Positions 54,765 through 64,000 of a DNA stretch of 64,000 nt are shown piece by piece. The notes beneath the pieces are model-generated. The model did no database searches, was not told the DNA's origin, and worked only from the letters and a program-made list of their open reading frames with translations. Position 1 is the first letter of the stretch; the number at the start of each line of letters is the position of its first letter. The translations under genes were made by a program, and so were the position numbers. Source of the stretch: Amycolatopsis nigrescens CSC17Ta-90 (GTDB lineage: Bacteria > Actinomycetota > Actinomycetes > Mycobacteriales > Pseudonocardiaceae); the NCBI RefSeq assembly GCF_000384315.1, contig NZ_ARVW01000001.1, forward strand, positions 8,229,001 through 8,293,000, given 5' to 3'.

Positions 54765-55127
54765 ATGTCGGACATCAAGCAGACCGTCGAGCAGTACCTG
54801 GGCGTGTGGAACGAAACCGACCCGGCTCGCCGTCGGGAACTGGTCGAGTGGCTCTACACCGAGGACGTGACCTACACCGACCCGCTCGGCGCCGTCTCGG
54901 GCTGGGACGGGCTGGACGGTTTCATCGCCGGCGCGCGGCAGCAGCTCTCCGGCCTGGTCTTCAGCCTGGCCGGAGAAGTCGACGCGCACCACGACATCGC
55001 CCGGTTCACCTGGCACCTCGGCACGCCGGGCGCGGCCGAGCCGCTGGCCATCGGCTTCGACGTGGTGACCGTCGAGAACGGCCGGATCTCCCAGGTCCTC
55101 GGCTTCCTCGACAAGCTCCCCGGCTGA
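54765..55127 (+). CDS. SnoaL-like/NTF2-fold protein
   Basis: The 120-residue protein has the NTF2-like pattern QTVEQYLGVWNETDPARR, EDVTYTDPLGAVSGWDGLD, and C-terminal strands IGFDVVTVENGRISQVLGFL. The central His pair (VDAHHDIARF) is common in SnoaL-like hydrolase or isomerase-type proteins, but the reaction is unknown. AAAGGA lies 7 nt before the ATG. It is probably controlled by the divergent XRE-family regulator. Confidence 0.82.
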   Translation: MSDIKQTVEQYLGVWNETDPARRRELVEWLYTEDVTYTDPLGAVSGWDGLDGFIAGARQQLSGLVFSLAGEVDAHHDIARFTWHLGTPGAAEPLAIGFDVVTVENGRISQVLGFLDKLPG

Positions 55128-55139
55128 GGGCGGTCGGGG

Positions 55140-58034
<2,895 letters not shown>

Positions 58035-58051
58035 GAACGGCAACCTCCGGA

Positions 58052-58095
58052 GAGTGGGGACGGGCCGCAGACGGATGTCTTGGCCCTCCCCACTC
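58052..58095 (-). promoter_or_regulatory. Riboswitch expression-platform hairpin before gcvP
   Basis: On the transcript, GAGTGGGGAGGGCC (58095-58082), which contains the 3' end of the second glycine aptamer, can pair with GGCCCGTCCCCACTC (58066-58052), leaving one bulged base. The second strand ends next to the gcvP ribosome-binding site CCGGAGG. Ligand-stabilised aptamer folding should compete with this 14-bp hairpin. Confidence 0.65.
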
Positions 58096-58302
58096 TGTCC
58101 GTGCCTCGTGACCGAGGCGCCTGAGAGGTTCACCCGTGTGTTGAGCCGGGCTTGCACCTTCGGCGGGGCCACCGGGTGGTCACCCGGCAGCCCGCTTTCC
58201 AGAGGCGTCTCACCCGCGCGGTCCTTTGTGCCTGAGAGGTTCCGGGGAGGACTTGCTCCTTCGGCGCCGAGCTCATTGTGGTGGCTCGGACTCTCCCGCG
58301 CG
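58083..58302 (-). ncRNA. Tandem glycine riboswitch
   Basis: Two aptamers are visible on the minus strand. Aptamer I (about 58302-58195) has GGGAGAG, GCGCCGAAGGAGCAA, GGAACCTCTCAGGC and ends GCCTCTGGAAAG. Aptamer II (about 58194-58083) has GCCGAAGGTGCAAGCC, GGTGAACCTCTCAGGC and ends GGACAGAGTGGGGAGG. These are the diagnostic glycine-aptamer core motifs, repeated, directly upstream of gcvP. Glycine binding should turn on glycine cleavage. Confidence 0.95.
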
Positions 58303-58341
58303 GGTTCGGCGACTACATCGGTGAGCCTACCCTGAGCCCCG

Positions 58342-58908
58342 CTAGCCTGTTCGCCTGGCGTTGCGGCGCTGTGTCAACTCGTCCGGGATCACGGTCTCGA
58401 TCTCGCCGCCGTCGGCCCGTTCGGCCGGGAACTCGTGGATGGTGCCGCTGATCTCCAGCATCGCGCCGCTCACCGCGATCCCGAACACGCCCTGACCGCC
58501 CTGCAGCAGGTCGACGATCTCCTCCGGCGAGGTGCACTCGTAGACCGTGGTGCCGTCGGAGAACAAGGTCACTTTTGCAAGATCCCGTACACCACGAGCC
58601 CGCAGGTGCTCGACCGCGACCCTGATGTTCTGCAGCGAGACACCGGTGTCCAGCAGCCGTTTGACGATCTTCAGGACGAGGATGTCCTTGAACGAGTACA
58701 GCCGCTGCGAGCCGGAGCCGTGCGCGGTGCGGATGCTCGGTGCGATCAGCTTCGTCCGTGCCCAGTAGTCGAGCTGCCGGTAGGTGATCCCGGCGATCTG
58801 GCAGGCCGCGGGCCCCCGGTAGCCGACCAGCTCGTCCGGCAACGACGAGTCGGGGAACAGCTCACCCTGCTCACCGTCCGCGACCTGGATCGGCCTTTCG
58901 TCGACCAC
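58342..58908 (-). CDS. MerR-family regulator (Rv1830-like)
   Basis: The 188-residue protein has a MerR-type HTH ([40 protein letters not shown]) and a C-terminal helical region with [20 protein letters not shown] and [20 protein letters not shown]. This is, from memory, the Rv1830/McdR group linked to cell-cycle genes. GTG 58908 has GGGGAGG 6 nt upstream; the longer upstream reading is not MerR-like. In mycobacteria it lies between DUF151 and gcvB, as here except for the inserted TetR and M20 genes. Confidence 0.88.
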   Translation of the reverse strand: MVDERPIQVADGEQGELFPDSSLPDELVGYRGPAACQIAGITYRQLDYWARTKLIAPSIRTAHGSGSQRLYSFKDILVLKIVKRLLDTGVSLQNIRVAVEHLRARGVRDLAKVTLFSDGTTVYECTSPEEIVDLLQGGQGVFGIAVSGAMLEISGTIHEFPAERADGGEIETVIPDELTQRRNARRTG

Positions 58909-59137
58909 GCATGCCTCCCCTCGCCCGGCCTGGCGGCCGGTCGAACAGCACGCAGATCCCAGGGGCGGGATCCACGGAGATGAAACCGCAAGTGCTGTGC
59001 CCCAGATGGCCGAATCACACGGAAGCGATTTACCTCTATTGACGGTAAGCGCGCCGGCCCACCCGGTCAACGCGACGCGCGGCGGACCTCAAGGTCCGAT
59101 CGAGGCTTCTTGTCCCACTGGCGCGACTTACTCAGCC

Positions 59138-59166
59138 GTGTTATTTTTTACTCATGCAGATAACAC
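59138..59166. promoter_or_regulatory. Inverted repeat over the tetR start codon
   Basis: GTGTTAT (59138-59144) and ATAACAC (59160-59166) form a perfect 7-bp dyad with a 15-bp spacer, spanning the ATG at 59154. It lies in the only AT-rich stretch nearby (a run of six T). It probably serves as an autoregulatory operator. Confidence 0.5.
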
Positions 59167-59741
59167 AGGACGCGCGGCGAGCGCAGATCATCGACGCGAC
59201 GATCACGACCATCAACGAGCTGGGCTACTCGAAGACCTCACTCGCCGAGGTCAAGGACCGGGCCGGGCTCGACAGCGCGCAGGCCATCACCGGCGAGTTC
59301 ACCAACAAGGCCGGCCTGATGCAGGCGGCGCTGTCCACCATCACCGACCGCAAGGACCGGTTCCGCACCGAGCACACCGAAGGCCGCACCGACCGGCTGG
59401 CCATCCTGCGCGGCTACCTCGAGGCCGAGGTCGCCTTCCTCCGCGCCCATCCCGAGTTCGTGCGGGCGCTGGCCGAGTTCCGCACCGCGGGCGAGGACGA
59501 GGAGGGCTGGTCCATGGCCTCCATGGTGGTGGAGCAGCTGCGCACCGGACAGCTCACCAGGCAGCTGGTCCAGGGTCAGCGCGAAGGCGTGTTCGGCGAG
59601 TTCGCCCCGGAGGTGCTGGCCATGTCGATCGCACAGGCGGTGGACGGGGTGGCGGATCTGCTGAAGAAGGATCCCGAGTTGGACGTCGAGCACTACGGGC
59701 GTCAGCTGGCCGACCTGTTCGAGCACGCCGCCAAAGCCTGA
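59154..59741 (+). CDS. TetR-family regulator
   Basis: The 195-residue protein has a TetR HTH at about 8-55 (AQIIDATITTINELGYSKTS, EFTNKAGLMQAAL) and a helical ligand domain. The recognition helix region is unusual: SAQAITGEFTNKAGL replaces the common S-x-x-x-Y-x-H-F. It is followed after 64 bp by the M20 peptidase gene on the same strand; together they interrupt the MerR-DUF151 neighbourhood that is conserved elsewhere. Confidence 0.83.
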   Translation: MQITQDARRAQIIDATITTINELGYSKTSLAEVKDRAGLDSAQAITGEFTNKAGLMQAALSTITDRKDRFRTEHTEGRTDRLAILRGYLEAEVAFLRAHPEFVRALAEFRTAGEDEEGWSMASMVVEQLRTGQLTRQLVQGQREGVFGEFAPEVLAMSIAQAVDGVADLLKKDPELDVEHYGRQLADLFEHAAKA

Positions 59742-59766
59742 CCCTTGCCAGTGCAGCAACGGGCTG

Positions 59767-59795
59767 CTATCGATTTCATCATCTGCAATCGATAG
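59767..59795. promoter_or_regulatory. Inverted repeat upstream of the M20 peptidase gene
   Basis: CTATCGATT (59767-59775) and AATCGATAG (59787-59795) form a perfect 9-bp dyad with an 11-bp spacer, ending 10 bp before the GTG start. It overlaps the GGGGGAG ribosome-binding site. It is a candidate operator or an RNA hairpin that hides the ribosome-binding site. Confidence 0.5.
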
Positions 59796-59805
59796 GGGGA
59801 GCACT

Positions 59806-61170
59806 GTGCAGGAGACGGTCGAGCGGGTCCGGGCCTGGGTGGCGGCACGGGACGAGGAGCTCGTCGCCGAGTTGGCAGACTGGGTCGCGCAGCCGAGTGT
59901 GAGCAGCACCGGACTCGGCATGGCGGCCGCCGCCGCGCACGGCGAGCGGCTGCTCCGGGCCGCCGGTCTCCGCACCCAGAGCGTGGAGACCGGCGGCTGG
60001 CCGGCACTGGTCGGCACTGGTGACGGACCGCCCGGCGCTCCGCACGTGCTGATCTACGGGCACTACGACGTGCAGCCGCCGGGTCCCCTGGAGCAGTGGA
60101 CAAGCCCGCCGTTCCAGCCCGAGATCCGCGACGGCCGGATGTTCGGCCGCGGCACCGGGGACAACAAGGGCCAGCATCTGGCCCAGCTGCTCGGGCTTCG
60201 CGCGCTCCGCGAGCTGACCGGCGGGCTGCCCTGCCGGGTGACCGTGCTGCTCGACGGCGAGGAAGAAGTCGGCAGCCCGAACCTGGCCGCCGCGATCCGC
60301 GACCGGATCGCGCCGCAGGCACCCGACCTGGCGCTGTGGAGCGACGGCCCGGTGCACGACACCGGCCGTGCCTGCGTCGTGCTCGGGGTACGCGGCATCC
60401 TCACCTTCGAACTACGGGCGCGCGGTGCCGACCGTCCGCTGCACTCCGGCAACTGGGGCGGGGTCGCGCCCAATCCCGCCTGGGCGCTGGTCCAGCTGCT
60501 GGCGACCATGCGGGACGCGCGGGGCACCGTGCTGGTACCGGGTTTCGCCGACTCGGTCGAACCGATCTCCGCTGGTGAACGCCGGGCGCTCGACGCGCTG
60601 CCGCTGGACGTCGCCGCCGCCATGGCCGGGATCGGGGTCACCGAGCTGGAGCCGCCGGCCGGCCTCGGGTTCCACCAGCGGCTGATGGCGCCGACGCTGA
60701 CCATCAACTCCCTCGGCTGCGCCGACTCCGGAGACCATCGCACGGTGATCCCGGAGCTGGCGGTCGCCCGCTGCGAAGCCAGGCTCGTCGGCGGACAGGT
60801 ACCGGCACAGGTCGCCGAAGCCCTGCGCCGGCACGTCGAGAAGCACGCGCCAGGCGTCGAGTTCATCCCGGGTGCCTCGATGGCGCCTTCCCGCACCCTC
60901 CCCGAATCGCGCTATACGGAAACCGTGCTCGCCGGCGCCGAAGCCGGGCTCGCCGAGCCGCCGCTGCTGATCCCGGCACTCGGCGGCAGCCTGCCGATCG
61001 CCGCACTCACCGACGAACTCGGAGTGCCCTGCTACGGCGTGCCCTTCGCGAATGTGGACGAGACCAACCACGCGCCGGACGAGAACCTGGAGCTCGACTG
61101 GTTCCGGCGGGGCATCGTGGCTTCGGCGGCGGTCCAGCTCGCCCTCGGCGACCGGCCGGCACACCCTTGA
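59806..61170 (+). CDS. M20-family metallopeptidase (dipeptidase-like)
   Basis: The 454-residue protein has the di-zinc ligand motifs VLIYGHYDVQPPG (His, Asp), GRGTGDNKGQHL (bridging Asp) and VLLDGEEEVGSPNL (Glu-Glu). A dimerisation lid lies at about 190-340 and the final His in DETNHAPDENLEL. It hydrolyses dipeptides or N-acyl amino acids. It starts GTG after GGGGGAG. It is convergent with the DUF151 gene across a strong hairpin. Confidence 0.92.
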   Translation: MQETVERVRAWVAARDEELVAELADWVAQPSVSSTGLGMAAAAAHGERLLRAAGLRTQSVETGGWPALVGTGDGPPGAPHVLIYGHYDVQPPGPLEQWTSPPFQPEIRDGRMFGRGTGDNKGQHLAQLLGLRALRELTGGLPCRVTVLLDGEEEVGSPNLAAAIRDRIAPQAPDLALWSDGPVHDTGRACVVLGVRGILTFELRARGADRPLHSGNWGGVAPNPAWALVQLLATMRDARGTVLVPGFADSVEPISAGERRALDALPLDVAAAMAGIGVTELEPPAGLGFHQRLMAPTLTINSLGCADSGDHRTVIPELAVARCEARLVGGQVPAQVAEALRRHVEKHAPGVEFIPGASMAPSRTLPESRYTETVLAGAEAGLAEPPLLIPALGGSLPIAALTDELGVPCYGVPFANVDETNHAPDENLELDWFRRGIVASAAVQLALGDRPAHP

Positions 61171-61184
61171 CCCTGCCCGGGAAC

Positions 61185-61232
61185 GCAGAACGGGGAACCG
61201 AGCGGGCACGGCCCGTGGTTCCCCGTTCCTCT
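61185..61232. terminator. Hairpin terminator between M20 peptidase and DUF151 genes
   Basis: Arms AACGGGGAACC (61189-61199) and GGTTCCCCGTT (61217-61227) form a perfect 11-bp stem. An inner GGGC/GCCC pair extends the structure. It lies between two convergent genes and can serve both directions. Confidence 0.75.
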
Positions 61233-61250
61233 GCCTGGAGCGGAAGCGGC

Positions 61251-61724
61251 CTAGGTATCAGCGCCGCGGAAATCTTCTGGTGACACGGAGTCGAGGAACT
61301 CGCGGAACTTCTCCACCTCGTCCTCCTGCTCGTCCGGGATGATCAGGCCGGCCTCTTCGAGCACCGAGTCCTCGGCGTGGATCGGCACGCCCACCCGCAA
61401 CGCCAGCGCCACCGAGTCGCTCGGCCGCGCGGACACCCGGATGTCGCCGTCGAAGACGAGCTCGGCGAAGAACGTGCCCTCCCGCAGGTCCGTGATCACG
61501 ACCTGTTCGAGCTCTCTACCCAGTGCCCCGATGACCTCTTTGAGCAGGTCGTGGGTCAACGGTCGCGCGGGACGGACACCTTGCTGCTCCAAGGCGATGG
61601 CAGTGGCCTCCACGGATCCGATCCAGATCGGGAGGTATCGCTCGCCTTCCGTCTCCCGCAGCAACAAGATCGGCTGATTGGCGGGCAGTTCGACCCGCAC
61701 GCCGACGACGCGCATCTCGCTCAT
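61251..61724 (-). CDS. DUF151 bifunctional-nuclease-family protein
   Basis: The 157-residue protein has the BFN/DUF151 core: VRVELPANQPILLLRETEGE, RYLPIWIGSVEATAIALEQQ, HDLLKEVIGALG and ISVSARPSDSVALALR-type RVSARPSDSVALALRVGVPI. Plant relatives have nuclease activity; bacterial function is unclear. It matches Rv1829, which lies between the two MerR genes in mycobacteria. The start is ATG 61724. Confidence 0.9.
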   Translation of the reverse strand: MSEMRVVGVRVELPANQPILLLRETEGERYLPIWIGSVEATAIALEQQGVRPARPLTHDLLKEVIGALGRELEQVVITDLREGTFFAELVFDGDIRVSARPSDSVALALRVGVPIHAEDSVLEEAGLIIPDEQEDEVEKFREFLDSVSPEDFRGADT

Positions 61725-61950
61725 CGGGCTTCGCCTCCCTCTCCTGCGCGCGGGCTGCAGCGCTGTCACGAGGATCCCGCGTCGACGTACCTGCATGTCC
61801 GACGCTACCCGTGTTGCCGGCGCTGTGCTCGCTGTCCGAAGAATCTCGGGCTCACGTTAGGCAAACCCATGACTAACCGTACGGCATCAACCCGAGAAGT
61901 TTGAGCCGTGGAATTGTGGCATTTCCGACGGGCGGCGGGAAAAGTGGTGC

Positions 61951-62709
61951 TCAACCGCCGGTCACACCCCGGATACCGGCCTTCACCAGCAGCGTGTGCA
62001 GGGCGACCGACAGTGCCGCGAGTTCCCTGACCACCTCGTCCGCACGCGCCTTCGCGTCGGCGTCACGATGCCGATACACCGGAGTAACGATCTGTTCCAG
62101 CAGGCCGACTTCACGGTCCGCCGAAGCGCGGAAAGCGCGCAGATGACGCGGTTCGATCCCGAACTCCGTCATGGCCTTGACAGTCTTGGCCACCAGCACC
62201 GCGTCCGGATCGTAGAACCCCGCCGCACCAGGCCGGATCAGCCCGTACTGCTGAAGTTCGGTGAGGGTCGCCGCATCGACTCCCGCTTCGGCCAGCAGTT
62301 CCTCTTTGGTCAGCCGGATCTCGCGGTCGGTGGCGAAGTCGTCGGCGGTCGGCAGCCCGCTGCGCTCACTGTCCGTACCGGAATGGTCGAGCGACACCAG
62401 CTTGCGCGGCACCCGACCGGCCGGGCCTGCCGAACCCTGCCCCCGATCGGCGGCATCCAGCTGTTCCTTGATGACTTTCAGTGGCAGGTAATGATCCCGC
62501 TGGGCGGACAGCACGAACCTGAGCCGTTCGACGTCCGCCGCGGCGAACTGCCGATATCCGGACGGGGTCCGGCCAGGCTGTACCAGGCCCTCCGACTCCA
62601 GGAACCGGATCTTGGAGATGGTGACATCGGGGAAGTCGCCGCGCAGCTGCGCCAGCACGGCCCCGATGCTCAGTCCATCGCGCTGTTGTGGCCGCCCGGC
62701 CGCCGTCAC
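61951..62709 (-). CDS. ftsR: MerR-family regulator FtsR-like (Rv1828)
   Basis: The 252-residue protein has an N-terminal MerR HTH (LSIGAVLAQLRGDFPDVTIS, KIRFLESEGLVQPGRTPSGY) and a second winged-helix-like region (TKEELLAEAGVDAATLTELQ). It aligns from memory with corynebacterial FtsR, an activator of ftsZ, and M. tuberculosis Rv1828. GTG 62709 overlaps the garA stop (GTGA), so the two are coupled. The 226-bp gap to DUF151 may hold its promoter. Confidence 0.88.
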   Translation of the reverse strand: MTAAGRPQQRDGLSIGAVLAQLRGDFPDVTISKIRFLESEGLVQPGRTPSGYRQFAAADVERLRFVLSAQRDHYLPLKVIKEQLDAADRGQGSAGPAGRVPRKLVSLDHSGTDSERSGLPTADDFATDREIRLTKEELLAEAGVDAATLTELQQYGLIRPGAAGFYDPDAVLVAKTVKAMTEFGIEPRHLRAFRASADREVGLLEQIVTPVYRHRDADAKARADEVVRELAALSVALHTLLVKAGIRGVTGG

Positions 62710-63170
62710 TGTGCCCCCTGGCCCCCGTGTCCCGGGCCGGTCAGGAAGACCAGGCGGAACTTCCCGATCTGCACCTCGTCACCGCCGGCGAGCACGGCCT
62801 GGTCGACCGGCTCGCGGTTGACATAGGTGCCGTTCAGGCTGCCCACATCTATCACCACGAACTCTCCGCCTTCGCGGCGGAACTCCGCGTGCCGGCGGGA
62901 GACCGTGACGTCGTCGAGGAAGATGTCGCTGTCCGGATGCCGTCCGGCGCTGGTGGTGTCCCGGTCGAGGAGGAACCGCGACCCCGCGTTCGGGCCGCGC
63001 TTGACGACCAGCAGGGCAGATCCGGCCGGCAAGGCGTCGACACCGGCGACGGGTGGCTCGGGCGCCTGCGTCTCCTGCCCTTCGACGTCAGCCAGGAAGT
63101 CGGCCCGGAAGACCGAAGTCCGCTCCGGAGACTGCTCCGGGGGAACGCCGGGCCCGTCGTTCGTGCTCAC
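62706..63170 (-). CDS. garA: FHA-domain regulator GarA/OdhI
   Basis: The 154-residue protein has a disordered N-terminus with the phosphorylation segment ERTSVFRADF and a C-terminal FHA domain (ALLVVKRGPNAGSRFLL, AGRHPDSDIFLDDVTVSRRH, GSLNGTYVNREPVD). It controls 2-oxoglutarate dehydrogenase and glutamate metabolism according to Ser/Thr-kinase signals. In mycobacterial GarA the segment is ETTSVF with two kinase target threonines; here the first is Arg. GTG 63170 has GGAGAG 5 nt upstream. Confidence 0.94.
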   Translation of the reverse strand: MSTNDGPGVPPEQSPERTSVFRADFLADVEGQETQAPEPPVAGVDALPAGSALLVVKRGPNAGSRFLLDRDTTSAGRHPDSDIFLDDVTVSRRHAEFRREGGEFVVIDVGSLNGTYVNREPVDQAVLAGGDEVQIGKFRLVFLTGPGHGGQGAQ

Positions 63171-63278
63171 CTGAGCTCTCCTCACCACTGAAGTAACTAG
63201 TTACCCAAGAACGTGTTGCTGCCAACGTACCGTGCCTGGCAGGTGCGGCCCCTCGGGGCTCCCCCCTACCGGACCTCG

Positions 63279-63662
63279 TCAGCCGCTGGTCAGCTTCTGG
63301 TATGCCTCCGCATCCAGCAGGCTGTCCACGCTGGCGCCGTCGTCCAGCTTGATCTCGATCAGCCAGCCCTCACCGTAGGGATCGCTGTTGATCAACTCCG
63401 GCGAGTCTGCCACCGCGTCGTTCACCGCGACCACCTCCCCTGCCAGCGGCGCGAACAGCTCGGACACGCTCTTGGTGGACTCCACCTCGCCGAACGAGTC
63501 GCCGGCGGTCACCTGCCTGCCCACCTCGGGCAGGTCGACGAACACCACGTCGCCGAGCTGGTCCTGCGCGTACTCGGTGATTCCCACCCGTACCGAGCCG
63601 CCCTCGCGAGTGGCGACCCACTCGTGCTCCTCGGTGTAGCGCAGTTCTTCTGGAGTGGACAA
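63279..63662 (-). CDS. gcvH: Glycine cleavage system H protein
   Basis: The 127-residue lipoyl carrier has RYTEEHEWVATREG, VGITEYAQDQLGDVVFVDLP and the lipoylated lysine in FGEVESTKSVSELFAP (Lys64). NSDPYGEGWLIEIKL completes the fold. The likely start is TTG 63662, with AAAGGGG about 8 nt upstream and the protein beginning close to the conserved HEW region; GTG 63722 would add 20 unconserved residues and has no ribosome-binding site. It works with GcvP, encoded 5 kb away. Confidence 0.93.
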   Translation of the reverse strand: MSTPEELRYTEEHEWVATREGGSVRVGITEYAQDQLGDVVFVDLPEVGRQVTAGDSFGEVESTKSVSELFAPLAGEVVAVNDAVADSPELINSDPYGEGWLIEIKLDDGASVDSLLDAEAYQKLTSG

Positions 63663-63722
63663 CGCCGGTCCCCTTTCCTGGAGGCGAGACACTGCCGACG
63701 GACGTCGCGGGCAGTCTTTCAC

Positions 63723-64000
63723 CTACCCGGACGCCGCCGCACCTCTGTCCCGGGATATCGCCCGCACGGTCTGGATCACGTACAGCGCACCGGACCACAG
63801 GTACAGCACCGCCCCCCAGGCGGTGAACGCGTAGGCCACCGGACGGGCGAACGCGGCCAGCGCCGAGTGGCCGTCGGTGACCAGCAGGAACGGGAACGCG
63901 TACATCAGCACGAAGGTCGCACCCTTGCCGATGTAGGTGACCTCGGGCGGCGCGAAACCCTTGCGCCGCAGCACCAGCACGCAGGCCCCGAGCACCGCCT
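63723..64000 (-). CDS. CDP-alcohol phosphatidyltransferase, C-terminal part (gene runs off the window)
   Basis: The last 92 or so residues of a membrane enzyme are present: hydrophobic segments GKGATFVLMYAFPFLLVTDG and PVAYAFTAWGAVLYLWSGAL, ending in a short basic tail. The catalytic CDP-OH-P motif lies outside the window, so the family is inferred from the tail pattern and the neighbourhood (pgsA2/Rv1822 next to the gcvH-garA block). It is incomplete because of the window edge, not broken. Confidence 0.7.
   Translation of the reverse strand, partial: AVLGACVLVLRRKGFAPPEVTYIGKGATFVLMYAFPFLLVTDGHSALAAFARPVAYAFTAWGAVLYLWSGALYVIQTVRAISRDRGAAASG

Overview
The window is a piece of a high-GC actinobacterial chromosome. 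GC-rich codon third positions, frequent GTG starts, an InhA-type enoyl reductase beside FabG, an actinobacterial coproporphyrin ferrochelatase with a cysteine-rich tail, GarA/OdhI, an ergothioneine operon and F420-type enzymes all fit Pseudonocardiaceae, with an Amycolatopsis-like organism most likely. This is inferred from gene content and from memory of related genomes; no search was run.

Two conserved actinobacterial gene neighbourhoods form the backbone, both broken up by accessory genes. Backbone 1 runs reversed relative to M. tuberculosis Rv1474c-Rv1485 (from memory): hemH (11.9-12.9 kb), inhA-fabG (15.3-16.9 kb), VWA-DUF58-MoxR (27.6-30.6 kb), mobA-like and RipA-like NlpC/P60 (30.7-32.7 kb), acnA (33.1-36.0 kb) and acnR (46.2 kb). 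Backbone 2 resembles Rv1822-Rv1842c: two CNNM/CorC proteins (47.6-50.0 kb), a glycine-riboswitch-controlled gcvP (55.1-58.3 kb), a MerR regulator, DUF151, an FtsR-like MerR regulator, garA, gcvH and the end of a CDP-alcohol phosphatidyltransferase (58.3-64 kb).

Inserted or accessory regions: 0-5 kb holds regulators, including a TipA-like MerR gene with a TipA-type operator, a P450, and a subtilase followed by a separate I9-like gene. 5-12 kb holds a MoxR-type ATPase/VWA pair and a large KAP NTPase that appears to carry a second, degenerate NTPase domain. 13-15 kb holds tetR, an MFS exporter and a SnoaL-like gene; tetR and the exporter share an operator. 17-27.6 kb holds an MHS transporter, a two-component system with a TAXI binding protein, a thioesterase, a Nudix gene, a broken HTH-TPR regulator, PhoD, TrmL and a PucR-type regulator. 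36-46 kb holds mgtC, an S33 peptidase, the egtABCD operon with an F420-type gene, and a LysR/amino-acid-dehydrogenase pair. 50-55 kb holds several unknown, redox and regulatory genes.

The most interesting non-coding content is regulatory. The mgtC leader has a strong ribosome-binding site, a 24-codon ORF beginning MPEDSPE and an intrinsic terminator just upstream of mgtC, which is an attenuator layout. The CNNM operon has a proline/glycine-rich 33-codon ORF whose stop overlaps the CNNM start. AcnR-type operators lie on the acnA -10 element and before acnR, although 10 kb separates the genes. The glycine riboswitch has a visible alternative hairpin next to the gcvP ribosome-binding site. Two 47-nt palindromes at gene ends belong to one repeat family with compensatory base changes.
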